From contig NC_134035.1 in NCBI RefSeq assembly GCF_964204645.1, forward strand, positions 12,939,951-13,003,950: DNA of 64,000 nt. The letters are read 5' to 3'. This DNA comes from Tubulanus polymorphus (taxonomy: Eukaryota > Nemertea > Palaeonemertea > Tubulaniformes > Tubulanidae). Both the position numbers and the translations under genes were made by a program. The notes beneath the pieces are model-generated. The model was not told where the DNA came from and searched no databases. It worked only from the letters and a program-made list of their open reading frames with translations. Each line of letters begins with the position of its first letter. The first letter of the stretch is position 1. This document shows positions 1 to 10,468 of this stretch, one piece after another.

Positions 1-755
1 GCTGCAGTGATACACATTGTTGATGCTGTTGACCCGAGAGCCATACTAGCCACCTCCCATAGATTCTTAAATATGTCCATATTAGTTCTATATAAAGCGA
101 TAGTGTCTTTATCAACCAGGACAGATCCAATACACATGCAAACTGCATTGAGGACAAAAAATACAAGTAAAGAGATGGCCGCTCCTAGACTGGCCAAACG
201 TAGTACAATAACCATGACGTAACAGATTACTGCGGTGATTACACTGTTGAATATTGTTGCAATAACGACCGGTAAAACAATATGCTGGGACATTAGAAAA
301 CGCGTAAAAATATCATTCGCGAGCACAAAAATGTTATCGGGTGACAACATCATCAGCATCCTCCCAGCCTCTTCAGCAACCGTTGCATTTTGTCCGAAAA
401 GTATAAATATTTTGTCGGCAGTGAAATTTAGTGGCAATAACAATAAACCGCTACAAATCAGTATCAACAACCCTCTCTGTAACAACAAGCGTAAATAACG
501 ATAGTTTTTGGCGCCGAAAGCTTGCGAGAATAATCCTTCTATACCCATCGACATACCCATACCTAATGAGTAGACGAGTCCAAAAAATGTACATACCAAA
601 GAAAAGGCGGCTTGCGAAACCAGATTGGATTGAGTAACCATTATAGTACACGTTAAAAAAGGCAATTCGGTTATAACGGGAACAACTACAATCGGCCATG
701 ACGTCACGAAAAAGAAACGTAATTCCTCACGTAACCAATCCGGAAGTGGTTTCAT
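1..755 (-). CDS. MATE-type multidrug/toxin extrusion transporter, copy 1 (partial, C-terminus beyond window)
   Basis: This is the N-terminal half (about 251 codons) of a MATE (SLC47-type) cation/H+ antiporter, a 12-helix plasma-membrane efflux carrier. The frame opens at an ATG ending at position 755 with M-K-P-L-P-D-W-L-R-E-E-L, the same start as copy 4, and runs uninterrupted off the left edge. It holds the family motif S-Q-A-F-G-A-K-N-Y-R, which matches the conserved SQxxGxxN region after TM2. It is closest to copy 4 (9014–10468): its position 1 corresponds to about 9711 there, the only indel seen is one codon, and about 750 bp of upstream sequence is also similar. There is no intron, whereas vertebrate SLC47 genes are multi-exonic. 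Completeness of the C-terminus cannot be judged here. Confidence 0.88.
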   Translation of the reverse strand, partial: MKPLPDWLREELRFFFVTSWPIVVVPVITELPFLTCTIMVTQSNLVSQAAFSLVCTFFGLVYSLGMGMSMGIEGLFSQAFGAKNYRYLRLLLQRGLLILICSGLLLLPLNFTADKIFILFGQNATVAEEAGRMLMMLSPDNIFVLANDIFTRFLMSQHIVLPVVIATIFNSVITAVICYVMVIVLRLASLGAAISLLVFFVLNAVCMCIGSVLVDKDTIALYRTNMDIFKNLWEVASMALGSTASTMCITA

Positions 756-1865
756 TTCTCCTTCCTGTTGCTTGTTGGGTTTTCTTATTCACTTCCCGCT
801 TGTGAATCCACAAGATTTATTGTCCTGAAATGATCGGAACAACCTCTGAAATGTTTATGTAAGATGTGAGAATTCACCCCCTCCCCTCATTGACATTAGG
901 TTTATAATCTCGAACGGAAATTCATTCAATATTCTACCGAATAATTTACTAAGGATTTTAGAACAAAGGAATGCCAATATGGGAGATATGCGGGAGACAA
1001 CCTGGCTAAAAAGGTGTCTCCAAAAATAAAGAATACAAGAATTGAAGACTCATTGGATTGAAACATGTGATTTGATTATCCTAGAATAATCAAATTCTAG
1101 GATAATCAAAGTGTTTTTTGTTCTACACTGATTTAGAATATAAAGATTTGTGACTTACCTCACAATCAACTTCTTCTCGCAATTTAGAATGTATAAGGCA
1201 CTTTTTGCAGCGAACGTCAAACTTGCGAGCCTTCCAATCTCACCATAACAGAATGACGTAAACGGCACCTGTTCGGTGAAACGGGGTGCTCTTTGATGTT
1301 AATGATGTAAAACTATTTCTATATGTACACGACGCATCATTTGAATATATTTTCATATGAATATATACATGTTATAATTTGAATGGATGACCTGCCTGAT
1401 ATTTCAGAATGTGATATAATCCGATCATATAATCAGCATGCATTAATTATGTCGTATATATGCGATATGTATAAAGGTTAATATAATCTGTATTATTCAT
1501 CACTTACATGGACTATAAAAAATATCATTCGGGTTTGCGTGATATATGTTTAAAATCCTCTCACATTTCAATACTTCGCATCGCAAATTATTACGCCACA
1601 TATCGTAATTAATCATCTTCCAAATATTCAAATCGTCCCCATCGTTCGTGGTAGTCACAGGTGGTGGTGGACTCAGCTTCTTTTAAATCACTCTCATATA
1701 TTCAGCTTCCATCGAACATAATTCAGACTTTTCAACACAAGGTAACATGTCGATGTGCTGCTGCTCCTGTGAGCGTCACCATCAACATTTCTTCATTCTT
1801 CTTTATCAACTTGTATAACGAGAATTCCACGATAAAGACAAGAAATTCATCAAGTCCGAAAATGT
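756..1865. other. Spacer upstream of MATE copy 1
   Basis: No coding region is supported. The part next to copy 1 resembles the upstream flank of copy 4 (about 10469–11290). Positions about 1611–1720 resemble 8670–8768, so both spacers belong to duplicated blocks. The rest is AT-rich sequence with no feature I can name. Confidence 0.5.
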
Positions 1866-2205
1866 TTCCTTGAGCTAGTGTAGTTTGTTCAACGTTTCGA
1901 CTTTATCCTAATAGTCATCTTCAGGAATACTGTATTCCTTGAGCTAGTGTAGTTTATTCAATGTTTCGACTTTGTCCTAATAGTCATCTTCAGGAATACT
2001 GTATTCCTTGAGTTAGTGTAGTTTATTCAACGTTTCGACTTTATCCTAATAGTCATCTTCAGGAATACTGTATTCCTTGAGCTAGTGTAGTTTATTCAAT
2101 GTTTCGACTATATCCTAATAGTCATCTTCAGGAATACTGTATTCCTTGGCCTAGAAGTTTATTCAACGTTTCGACTATATCCTAATAGTCATCTTCAGGA
2201 ATGCT
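1866..2205. repeat. 69-bp tandem array A
   Basis: About five imperfect copies of a 69-bp unit starting TTCCTTGAGCTAGTGTAG and ending CTTCAGGAATACTGTA lie in the 3' flank of MATE copy 2. On the minus strand each unit reads CTGAAGATGACT, a short loop, then AGTCGAAACG, so a GACT/AGTC stem sits between hammerhead-like core strings. Each unit also has a GGAATAC/GTATTCC hairpin at its junction. The same family occurs at 5066–5338, next to MATE copy 3. Confidence 0.85.
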
Positions 2206-2758
2206 AAAATACGGAAGAAATTGTGAAATATATATTCGATCCAGAACAAACAGACTAATTTCAGTAATCCTCAATTAATCTCCGTGTAAAGGCAGTTACA
2301 ACTTTAGGACATAAAAATGATCGATTTGATTTCAACTATGCAGACTTCACTGAACGAATCCTCAATCCTAACATGATATCAACACAAGCTACAGAATATA
2401 TAGCTCTTTTATTTGTCTCTTGCTCGGAGTGTGACGTCAGTGTGGAAATCTCTACGAAAATCCATTGTAATCAAAACTCACTTGACGCGCCATAAACTAA
2501 ATCCTATTGGTTATATTGTATTTGGAAGATTCATTAGGAAGGTAGAGCTCATGTGGCTATTATATACATTTAATTCTAATACAACAATATCCCAAAAGTT
2601 GATAATAGTTTCGGCCAGGTTTATAGAGAATTTTGGTGACAATCTGGTTTGAGATCTCGGTTGGAAATTGTAATTGTAATCCAAAGAAAGAAGAATTAAT
2701 GAATTAATCATTTGGTATATTAGTATATTTGGGTTTATTTTCTATATTTAGTTTAAAT
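2206..2758. other. 3' flank of MATE copy 2
   Basis: No gene is seen. About 2405–2758 aligns by eye with the 3' flank of copy 3 (5340–5687): both hold a GCCATAA..CTAAATCC stretch and a degenerate shared tail. About 2280–2410 resembles 8850–9000 near copy 4. This is duplicated transcription-unit flank that probably contains the 3' UTR. Confidence 0.45.
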
Positions 2759-4264
2759 TCATTTTTGATTTATTATTTTTTTCGTTTCTGAACCATCAAT
2801 TATTGATGATGAATCTCGCCTCAAGGCAGCGCTGAGTGTTAAATCGAACGTGTTGTAATCCAAATCTCCATTTCCGGTTCCGCCTTGAACTAACATCAGA
2901 TCGTCTGTAGTTCTTTGACGCGCTAGTTTAGATTGTTCATCCCAATCTAAAACAAATATGGCGTACGGAACGAATATCAACGAATTTAAAATGCACGAAC
3001 TCTGGTAGCCTATTATTATACTCAGAGCACCTAACCGAGTAAAATACAATAGAATCAAACCTAAAGATGTTCCTATTGTTAAAGTCACGAAACACGTTGT
3101 TGTAATTATGGCTATTTTAGCGCATCCTCGAATTGCAGCATTAAATATCACATCGACAGCAAATAGGGGCAAAGTCGCTCCTATGTACAGAAACATAAAT
3201 TTCAGTTTGGCTTCGACCAAACTATCGCTAGCAAATCCCCGAGCTAAAACAGCGTGAAGCGAACAAATTAATACACCGAGAACTACAGTCACCATCACCG
3301 AAATACCTTGATAAAAGAATAAAGCTCTTTTGGCTGTCTGACCGTCCTTAGATGATAACAGGAAACCAACTCTCATAGTACACGCTTCCGATATGCCCCA
3401 TAATAAATTGAGGTTAAAATATATTACTTGCAACGAGACGCTTAATGTTACAAGTTCAACCACTCCAAATGTACCGGTCAAAAATGTACCAACTGTTATG
3501 GCTATGGTAATACACAATACTGATACTGTTGACCCGAGAGCCATACTAGCGACCTCCCATAGATTCTTAAATATGTCCGTATTAGTTCTGTATATAGCGA
3601 TAGTATCTCTATTAACCAGAGAAGATCCAATACCCACGCAAACTGTATTGAAGCCAAAAAATACAAGGAAAGAGATGGCCGCTCCTAGACTGGCCAAACG
3701 TAGTACGATAACCATGACGTAACAGATTACTGTGGCAACAACGTTGTTGAATATTGCTACAATAACGACCGGTATAACAATATCCTGAGACATTAAAAAA
3801 CGCGTGAAAATATCATTCGCGAGCACAAAAATGTTATCTGGTGCCATCACCATCAGCATCCTTCCAGCCTCTTCAGCAACGGTTGCATTTTGTCCGAGAA
3901 GTATAAATATTTTGTCAGCAGTGAAATTTATCGGTAGCAACAATAAACCGCAACAAATCAGTATCAACAACCCTCTCTGTAACAACAAGCGCAAATAACG
4001 ATAGTTTTTGGCGCCGAAAGCTTGCGAGAATAATCCTTCTATACCCATCGCCATACCCATACCAAACGAGTAGAGGAGTTCAAAAACCGTATCTATCAAA
4101 GAAAAGGCGGCTTGCGAAACTAAATTCGATTGTGCAACCATTATAGTACACATTAAAAGAGGAAAACCGGTTAAAACGGGAACAATTACAATCGGCCATG
4201 ACGTCACAAGAAAGGAACGTAATTCCTCAAGTAACCAATTCGGAAGTGCATTTTTTATCGTCAT
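2759..4264 (-). CDS. MATE-type multidrug/toxin extrusion transporter, copy 2
   Basis: An intact single-exon frame of 501 residues encodes a MATE/SLC47-like efflux carrier. Visible family features are the N-terminal amphipathic W-L-L-E-E-L segment before TM1, S-Q-A-F-G-A-K-N-Y-R after TM2, G-V-V-E-L-V-T in the seventh helix (the Glu corresponds to the conserved proton/substrate-coupling Glu of SLC47), M-R-V-G-F-L-L-S-S, and A-A-I-R-G-C-A-K. The C-terminal L-D-W-D-E-Q-S-K-L-A parallels the L-N-W end of human MATE1. Unlike its siblings, the frame reads past the shared R-R-D-S-S C-terminus for about 14 more residues, apparently through loss of the ancestral stop. The start is the first ATG, giving M-T-I-K-N-A-L-P-N-W-L. 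The likely role is proton-coupled export of organic cations; the substrate is unknown. Confidence 0.92.
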   Translation of the reverse strand: MTIKNALPNWLLEELRSFLVTSWPIVIVPVLTGFPLLMCTIMVAQSNLVSQAAFSLIDTVFELLYSFGMGMAMGIEGLFSQAFGAKNYRYLRLLLQRGLLILICCGLLLLPINFTADKIFILLGQNATVAEEAGRMLMVMAPDNIFVLANDIFTRFLMSQDIVIPVVIVAIFNNVVATVICYVMVIVLRLASLGAAISFLVFFGFNTVCVGIGSSLVNRDTIAIYRTNTDIFKNLWEVASMALGSTVSVLCITIAITVGTFLTGTFGVVELVTLSVSLQVIYFNLNLLWGISEACTMRVGFLLSSKDGQTAKRALFFYQGISVMVTVVLGVLICSLHAVLARGFASDSLVEAKLKFMFLYIGATLPLFAVDVIFNAAIRGCAKIAIITTTCFVTLTIGTSLGLILLYFTRLGALSIIIGYQSSCILNSLIFVPYAIFVLDWDEQSKLARQRTTDDLMLVQGGTGNGDLDYNTFDLTLSAALRRDSSSIIDGSETKKIINQK

Positions 4265-5065
4265 CTCCGCTTTTAATCCTTTTACTGATGTTTCTCTAAA
4301 TATATCCGTTTTTTTTTTTCTGTTTCGGATATCAGTTGAATCATGGACCCCGAAACGATTTAGAGTCAGTATAGTTTAATTGCGAGTACTGCTCGATGTC
4401 CTATTCGCATTCAGAATGTCTATATTTCACGAGTATAGCTATAGCCAGGTCGTGATCGTGTCATGCGCCAGAAGTTTCAAGGATAATAAACAATGATACA
4501 TAAAAAATCGGTAATTCACTCTTACCAAAAATCTATGATGTATAGTACGCATCTGAATAATATAATGCGGCAGAATTGTTTCTATTAACCTTACATTAAA
4601 ATTCTAATGTTCAAAAAATGCATGGACGATGATCGAAGGGCACCAAACAATTAATTTTAGACGATGATGAAATATTGAGTCTCTTTACTTGTATTTTTGT
4701 CCTCGATGCAGTTCCTCAGTTGTCCTCGATGGCTATTGGATCTGCTCTGGTGAGGATGGGACAGATTAGAAGTAAGAATGCGGAACGGAAGGGGAGAGAG
4801 TCTGTTTGCTGCAATTATAGTTACATCTGTATGATTCTTTGATTCAAAAGGATTATAGTTGAAGTGACATAATACCAGAAATTTGAAAGCTCTAATAAGA
4901 TAAAAACCCACTATTTACAGATTAAAAGAATTAAAAACCAGAATTTATTTATTAAATCTAAAATATTTAAAAGACACGACGTTTCGATCTCACCCTAGAG
5001 ATCATCGTCAGGGGTGAAAAATAGACTTAGTCTAATAAATAGACTCAGTCTATTTATTAGAAATG
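4265..5065. other. Spacer between MATE copies 2 and 3
   Basis: No coding region is supported. The side next to copy 2 (about 4265–4620) resembles the 5' flanks of copy 3 (7140–7560) and, inverted, of copy 5 (12000–12334). This suggests a shared promoter region, though I found no TATA box I would defend. The 5' end of the next array and one ribozyme-like motif (4977–5012) close the spacer. Confidence 0.45.
4977..5012 (-). other. Hammerhead-like motif (single copy)
   Basis: On the minus strand this reads CTGACGA, T, a six-base-pair stem GATCTC/GAGATC with a short loop, then GAAACGTCG. The order CUGANGA–stem II–GAAA is that of the hammerhead ribozyme core. A U sits where the first stem II pair (10.1–11.1) should be G–C, and I did not find a convincing cleavage site. 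It has the same layout as the neighbouring 69-bp arrays but a different stem sequence, so the stem appears conserved by compensation. Confidence 0.4.
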
Positions 5066-5338
5066 TTCCCTTGAGCTGGTGTAGTTAATTCAACGTTTCG
5101 ACTTTATCTTCAGGAATACTGTATTCCTTGAGCTAGTGTAGTTTATTCAACGTTTCGACTTTATCTTAATAGTCATCTTCAGGAATACTGTATTCCTTGA
5201 GCTAGTGTAGTTTATTCAATGTTTCGACTTTATTCTAATAGTCATCTTCAGGAATACTGTATTCCTTGAGCTAGTGTAGTTTATTCGACGTTTCGACTTT
5301 ATCCTAATAGTCATCTTCAGGAATACTGTATTCCTTGA
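5066..5338. repeat. 69-bp tandem array B
   Basis: About four copies of the same 69-bp unit as array A (1866–2205) lie in the 3' flank of MATE copy 3. The first copy is shortened. The CTGAAGATGACT…AGTCGAAACG layout is kept on the minus strand in most units. Confidence 0.85.
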
Positions 5339-5687
5339 GGCGTGTGGAATTCTCATCTCTTTTCAAAATTATTTGAAGCTCTTGTGAAGTGCCATAATCT
5401 AAATCCAATATTGTTTAATTCTGTTTGGAAAATGCGTTAATGGTTAGCTGTATGTGCTGCTCCTATGAACATCATGATACCAAACATATCCCGGTCCCAA
5501 AATCTGTTAAGAGTTTGTGCCAGGTTAGAAGGAGTTTTGGAACATTTTCTCAAGGTTGGAGAATTGTTTTCCGAATCCTAGTTAGTGCTAATTGTAATCC
5601 GAAGAAACTTAAAAGATTGAATAATATGTATATTTAGTTTTAAATCATTTTTTATTTATTTAACTGTTTCTGAACAATTTCCAAATT

Positions 5688-7139
5688 TCATGATGAATCT
5701 CGCCTCAAGGTGGCGCTGGGTGTTGATTCAAACGTACTGTAATCGAATTCTCCATTTCCGGTTCCGTCTTGGATTAACATCTTCTTAGTTCTTAGACGCG
5801 CTAGTTTAGATTGTTCATCCCAATCTAACACAAATATGGCGTACGGAACGAATATGAACGAATTTAAAACACATGAACTCTGGAATCCTATTACTACACT
5901 AATAGCACCTAACCGAGTAAAATATAATAGAATCAAACCTAAAGATGTACCTATTATTAAATTCATTGAACAGGTTGTTGTAATTATAGCAATTTTAGCG
6001 CATCCTCGAATTGCAGCATTAAATATCACATCGACAGCAAATAGGGGCAAAGTCGCTCCTATGTACAGTAAAGTAAATTTCAGTTTGGCTTCGACCAAAC
6101 TATCGCTAGCAAATCCCCGAGCTAAAACAGCGTGAAGCGAACAAATTAATACACCGAAAACTACAGCGACCATCATCGAAATACCTTGATAAAAGAACAA
6201 AGCTCTTTTGGCTGTCTGACCGTCCCTGGATGATAACAGGAAACCAACTCTTATACTACACGCTTCCGATATTCCCCAAAATATATTGAGGTTAAAATAT
6301 ATTACTTGCAACGAGACGCCTAATGTTACAAGTTCAACCACTCCAAAAGTACCGGTCAAGAAGATACCGATTGTCACAGCTGTGGTCAAACACATTATTG
6401 ATACTGTTGACCCGAGAACCATACTAGCGACCTCCCATAAATTCTTTAATATGTCCGTATTTATTCTGTATATAGCGATAATGTCTTTATTAACCAGAGA
6501 AGATCCAATACCCACGCAAACTGCACTGACACCAAAAAACATAAGGAAAGAGATGGCCACCCCTAGACTGGCCAAACGTAGTACAATAACCGTGATGTAA
6601 CAGATTGATGCGCTGACAACGTTGTTGAATATTGCTACAATAACGACCGGTATAACAATATCCTGGGACATTAAAAAACGCATGAAAATAGCATCCGCGA
6701 GCACAAAAATGTTATTAGGCGACATCACCATCAGCATCCTTCCAGCCTCTTCAGCAACCGTTGCATTTTGTCCGAGAAGTATAAATATTTTGTCAGCAGT
6801 GAAATTTAGTGGCAACAACAATAAACCGCTACAAATCAGTATCAACAACCCTCTCTGTAACAACAAGCGCAAATAACGATAGTTTTTGGCGCCGAAAGCT
6901 TGCGAGAATAATCCTTCTATACCCATCGACATACCCATACTAACCGAGCAGAGCAGTCCAAAAAACGTGTTTATCAAAGAAAAGGCGGCTTGCGAAACTA
7001 AATTCGATTGTGCAACCATTATAGTACATGTTAAAAGAGGCAATTCGTTTAAAACGGGAACGACTACAATCGGCCATGACGTCACGAAAAAGAAACGTAA
7101 TTCCTCGCTCAACCAATCCGGAAGCGCTTTCATCATCAT
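5688..7139 (-). CDS. MATE-type multidrug/toxin extrusion transporter, copy 3
   Basis: An intact intronless frame of 483 residues ends in R-R-D-S-S. It has the same landmarks as its siblings: S-Q-A-F-G-A-K-N-Y-R after TM2, G-V-V-E-L-V-T in TM7, R-V-G-F-L-L-S-S and A-A-I-R-G-C-A-K. Three in-frame ATGs (7139, 7136, 7133) open it as M-M-M-K-A-L-P-D-W-L. That is a short version of the ATG repeat that has expanded to 43 codons in copy 5. Its 5' flank pairs with those of copies 2 and 5, and its 3' flank and minisatellite pair with copy 2, so 2 and 3 look like the youngest duplicate pair in organisation. Predicted function is a 12-helix H+/organic-cation antiporter. Confidence 0.92.
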   Translation of the reverse strand: MMMKALPDWLSEELRFFFVTSWPIVVVPVLNELPLLTCTIMVAQSNLVSQAAFSLINTFFGLLCSVSMGMSMGIEGLFSQAFGAKNYRYLRLLLQRGLLILICSGLLLLPLNFTADKIFILLGQNATVAEEAGRMLMVMSPNNIFVLADAIFMRFLMSQDIVIPVVIVAIFNNVVSASICYITVIVLRLASLGVAISFLMFFGVSAVCVGIGSSLVNKDIIAIYRINTDILKNLWEVASMVLGSTVSIMCLTTAVTIGIFLTGTFGVVELVTLGVSLQVIYFNLNIFWGISEACSIRVGFLLSSRDGQTAKRALFFYQGISMMVAVVFGVLICSLHAVLARGFASDSLVEAKLKFTLLYIGATLPLFAVDVIFNAAIRGCAKIAIITTTCSMNLIIGTSLGLILLYFTRLGAISVVIGFQSSCVLNSFIFVPYAIFVLDWDEQSKLARLRTKKMLIQDGTGNGEFDYSTFESTPSATLRRDSS

Positions 7140-9013
7140 CGTTATTTATTCTCTTTTTCTCCTTTTCCTGTTGTTGTACGATATGTTTCTCCAATTATCT
7201 TCTTTTGCGACTGTTTCAGAGATAAATTATCAGCTTAGACCTAATCGTTGACGTCGGATCGATTAGATAGAGTACATACTTTATTTCCGAGTATACTGTT
7301 CCGTTTTCTGTTTATTTTCGAGAGAGATTATCTGCATAATCGTGGACCCTGAAACGAATTAGGTTCAGTAGTTAATGTCCAACTACTCGCCGTCCTGCTT
7401 GCGTTCAGAACGATAAATATATTTCACATGTACAGGCAGGCCGTTTTCATTTTATGCGCCAGATTGTTTGTTGATGATAAAAACCAAAATCTGTACTGAT
7501 TTACGTAACATTAATAGAACTATATACAGTGCGTACATACATTAACATTTCATGGTCGGAAGATTGTTTTTGAATGAACCGAAATTTCCAAATATGTACA
7601 TCGATTTAAGATGAAAGATTCTGTAATTCCGACCGCCGATATCTGTACATCGATTTTCGATTTCATTACTAAACCTTTAACAACACTAAATGTCACTGAT
7701 AATTGTTATACATATTTCATCTATATTTCGTATTTCTTTATTGTTTTATGTCTCCATCTTATTACTCATTGTCCTCTGAGACTGTTTGTCTGTGTCGGAA
7801 TGTGTTAATTGTTGTTTGTCTCACTGTCATGTCACTACTCGGCACCTTTGTTTTTGTATCATTTTCCATGTCTCAACCTGTCTGAATCTGTGTTATATAA
7901 ATAGCTATGTGTAAAAATAAAGTCGAGTCCAGTTTTCGTATTCCAAACTGATAGTTCGCTCGTTACTCTTTCGCTCTGCTCCGGATTTCTGACGTCGACC
8001 ATTCTTCGAGAATAGGACAGAAAATAGCTTTGCTAAAAACCCCCTGTTTCGCTCCCGGCAGGTGTGGTGGATTTGTATGGGACACTCAATCGAAATAAAT
8101 CAAACAAAATCTACCAATTCAATAGATAACAACGTCAATCCCTATTCTAAGATCAAAAACATTACATAACAATTCTAATGTAAAGTAAGAAATCATGGAA
8201 GAAATCATGGTAATCAAAATTGAAAATTGAAATTGAAAAAATGGAGGGTGGAGGGTCCTAAACTAATCATCAATTTTTGGACGAGGAAGATAAAATTCGC
8301 AGGAAAGATCAAGAAAAATCGTAAAGCGTGTTGACTCGCTTGATCGATCGATGTGGTGCCACGATTAGTTCTCCGATGTACCTTCCACACATGGTGTCAT
8401 GTACACGATGCATGTACGTTTATTTACTGTTGTATTAGTTACTCATTGGCACGGACATTGTTTCGAGTCCAGCCACTAGTTGCCTGATGAACATTTCATA
8501 TATTGTAATAGATATTGATCTTAATTGTTAATCTGTGGAAAGTAAATTTATCAATACTAAAATGTCTTTTATTCGAATGAGCCAATATATATATATGTAT
8601 AAAGGTATAAGCAGTGTACAACAGAAAATAGCAAGGATTTTAGGTATATTCATGGTTTTATATAATTTTCTAATCTTCTTCCAAATATTCAAATCGTTCC
8701 CAACGTTAGTCACTGTGGCGGTGGATTAAGCATATTTGAAATCACTCTCACATACTCGGCTTCTATCGAAAAATTGAGACTTCTTCATCTGGAACCAGTG
8801 GTCCAAGTCGGTGACCTCTTGGCACGAAGGGGGGGATTGCACTGTGTTTAAAAAGGCAGTTACAACTCTAGCACATAAAACAAAGGAATGATTTATTTCT
8901 AATCTAAAGAATCCTCAATACCGAAAGCATTTGCACAAACCGCAGAATATCGTTATATGTGTCGTTTTTTGTATCTCGCTTGGAGTGTGGCGTGTGAACC
9001 ATTTCCTGTTTTT
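7140..9013. other. Spacer between MATE copies 3 and 4
   Basis: No gene is supported. Positions 7140–7560 are promoter-side flank shared with copies 2 and 5. About 7880–8060 has a TATATAAATA string followed within 30 bp by AATAAA and a GC-richer tail, which resembles part of an LTR but has no identified partner. About 8670–9000 is 3' flank of copy 4 and resembles 1611–1720 and 2280–2410. Confidence 0.4.
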
Positions 9014-10468
9014 TTATGATGAATCTCGTCTCAAGGTGGCGCTGGATGTTAACTCAAACGTGTTGTAATCCAATTCGCTATTTCCGGTTGCGTCTTGGAT
9101 TAACATCAGATCGTCTGTAGTTCTTAGACGCGCTAGTTTAGATTGTTCATCCCAATCTAACACAAATATGGCGTACGGAACGAATATGAACGAATTTAAA
9201 ACACATGAACTCTGGAATCCTATTACTACACTCAGAGCACCTAACCGAGCAAAATATAATAGAATCAAACCTAAAGATGTTCCTATTGTTAAAGTCACGA
9301 AACACGTTGTTGTAATTATGGCTATTTTAGCGCATCCCCGAATTGCAGCATTAAATATCACATCGACAGCCAATAAGGGCAAAGTCGCTCCTATGTACAG
9401 AAACATAAATTTCAGTTTCGCTTCGACCAAACTATCGCTAGCATATGCCCGAGCTAAATCAGTGTGAAGCGAACAAATTAGTACACCGACAACTACAGCG
9501 ACCATCATTGAAATACCTTGATGAAAGAACAAAGCTCTTTTGGCCGCGTGACCGTCCCTGGATGATAACAGGAAACCGATTCTTATACAACACGCTTCCG
9601 ATATTCCCCAATATATATTGTAGATTAAAAAGATTACTTGCAACGAGACGCTCAATGTTACAAGTTCAACCACTCCAAAAGTACCGGTCAAGAAGATACC
9701 GATTGTTAGAGCTGCAGTGATACACATTATTGATACTGTTGAGCCGAGAGCCATACTAGCGACCTCCCATAGGTTCTTAAATATGTCCGTATTAGTTCTG
9801 TATATAGCTATAGTGTCTTTATTAACCAGAGAAGATGCGATACCCAAGCAAACTGCATTCAGGCCAAAAAATACTAGTAAAGAGATGGCCGCTCCTAGAC
9901 TGGCCAAACGTAGTACGATAACCGTGATGTAACAGATTACTGCGGTGACAACGTTGTTGAATATTCCTACAAAAACGACCGGTATAACAATATCCTGGGA
10001 AATGAGAAAACGCGTGAAAATATCATTCGCAAGCACAAAAATGTTATCGGGTGACAACACTATCAGCATCCTTTGAGCCTCTTCAGCAACGGTTGCATTT
10101 TGTCCGAAAAGTATAAATATTTTGTCGGCAGTGAAATTTAGTGGCATCAACAATAAACCGCTACAAATCAGTATCAACATTAACCCTCTCTGTAGCAACA
10201 AGCGCAAATACCGATAGTTTTTGGCGCCGAAAGCTTGCGAGAATAATCCTTCCAAACCAATCGACATACCCATACCTAATGAGTAGACGAGTCCAAAAAA
10301 TGTACATACCAAAGAAAAGGCGGCTTGCGAAACCAGATTGGATTGAGCAACCATTATTGTACACATTATAAAAGGCAAATCGGTTAAAACGGGAACAACT
10401 ACAATCGGCCATGACGTCACGAAAAAGAAACGTAATTCCTCACGTAACCAATCCGGAAGTGGTTTCAT
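9014..10468 (-). CDS. MATE-type multidrug/toxin extrusion transporter, copy 4
   Basis: An intact intronless frame of 484 residues, M-K-P-L-P-D-W-L to R-R-D-S-S. The MATE landmarks are S-Q-A-F-G-A-K-N-Y-R, the TM7 Glu in G-V-V-E-L-V-T, R-I-G-F-L-L-S-S and A-A-I-R-G-C-A-K. It carries one extra codon in TM3 (L-M-L-I-L-I) compared with siblings. Its closest relative in the window is the partial copy 1, with which it shares start context and about 750 bp of 5' flank. It diverges from copy 5 across a 1.9-kb spacer, so the two are transcribed away from each other. Confidence 0.92.
   Translation of the reverse strand: MKPLPDWLREELRFFFVTSWPIVVVPVLTDLPFIMCTIMVAQSNLVSQAAFSLVCTFFGLVYSLGMGMSIGLEGLFSQAFGAKNYRYLRLLLQRGLMLILICSGLLLMPLNFTADKIFILFGQNATVAEEAQRMLIVLSPDNIFVLANDIFTRFLISQDIVIPVVFVGIFNNVVTAVICYITVIVLRLASLGAAISLLVFFGLNAVCLGIASSLVNKDTIAIYRTNTDIFKNLWEVASMALGSTVSIMCITAALTIGIFLTGTFGVVELVTLSVSLQVIFLIYNIYWGISEACCIRIGFLLSSRDGHAAKRALFFHQGISMMVAVVVGVLICSLHTDLARAYASDSLVEAKLKFMFLYIGATLPLLAVDVIFNAAIRGCAKIAIITTTCFVTLTIGTSLGLILLYFARLGALSVVIGFQSSCVLNSFIFVPYAIFVLDWDEQSKLARLRTTDDLMLIQDATGNSELDYNTFELTSSATLRRDSS

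Noticed and set aside
3393-3722. Long plus-strand frames opposite each MATE gene
   Set aside because: They are antisense shadows that recur in every copy because the genes are similar.
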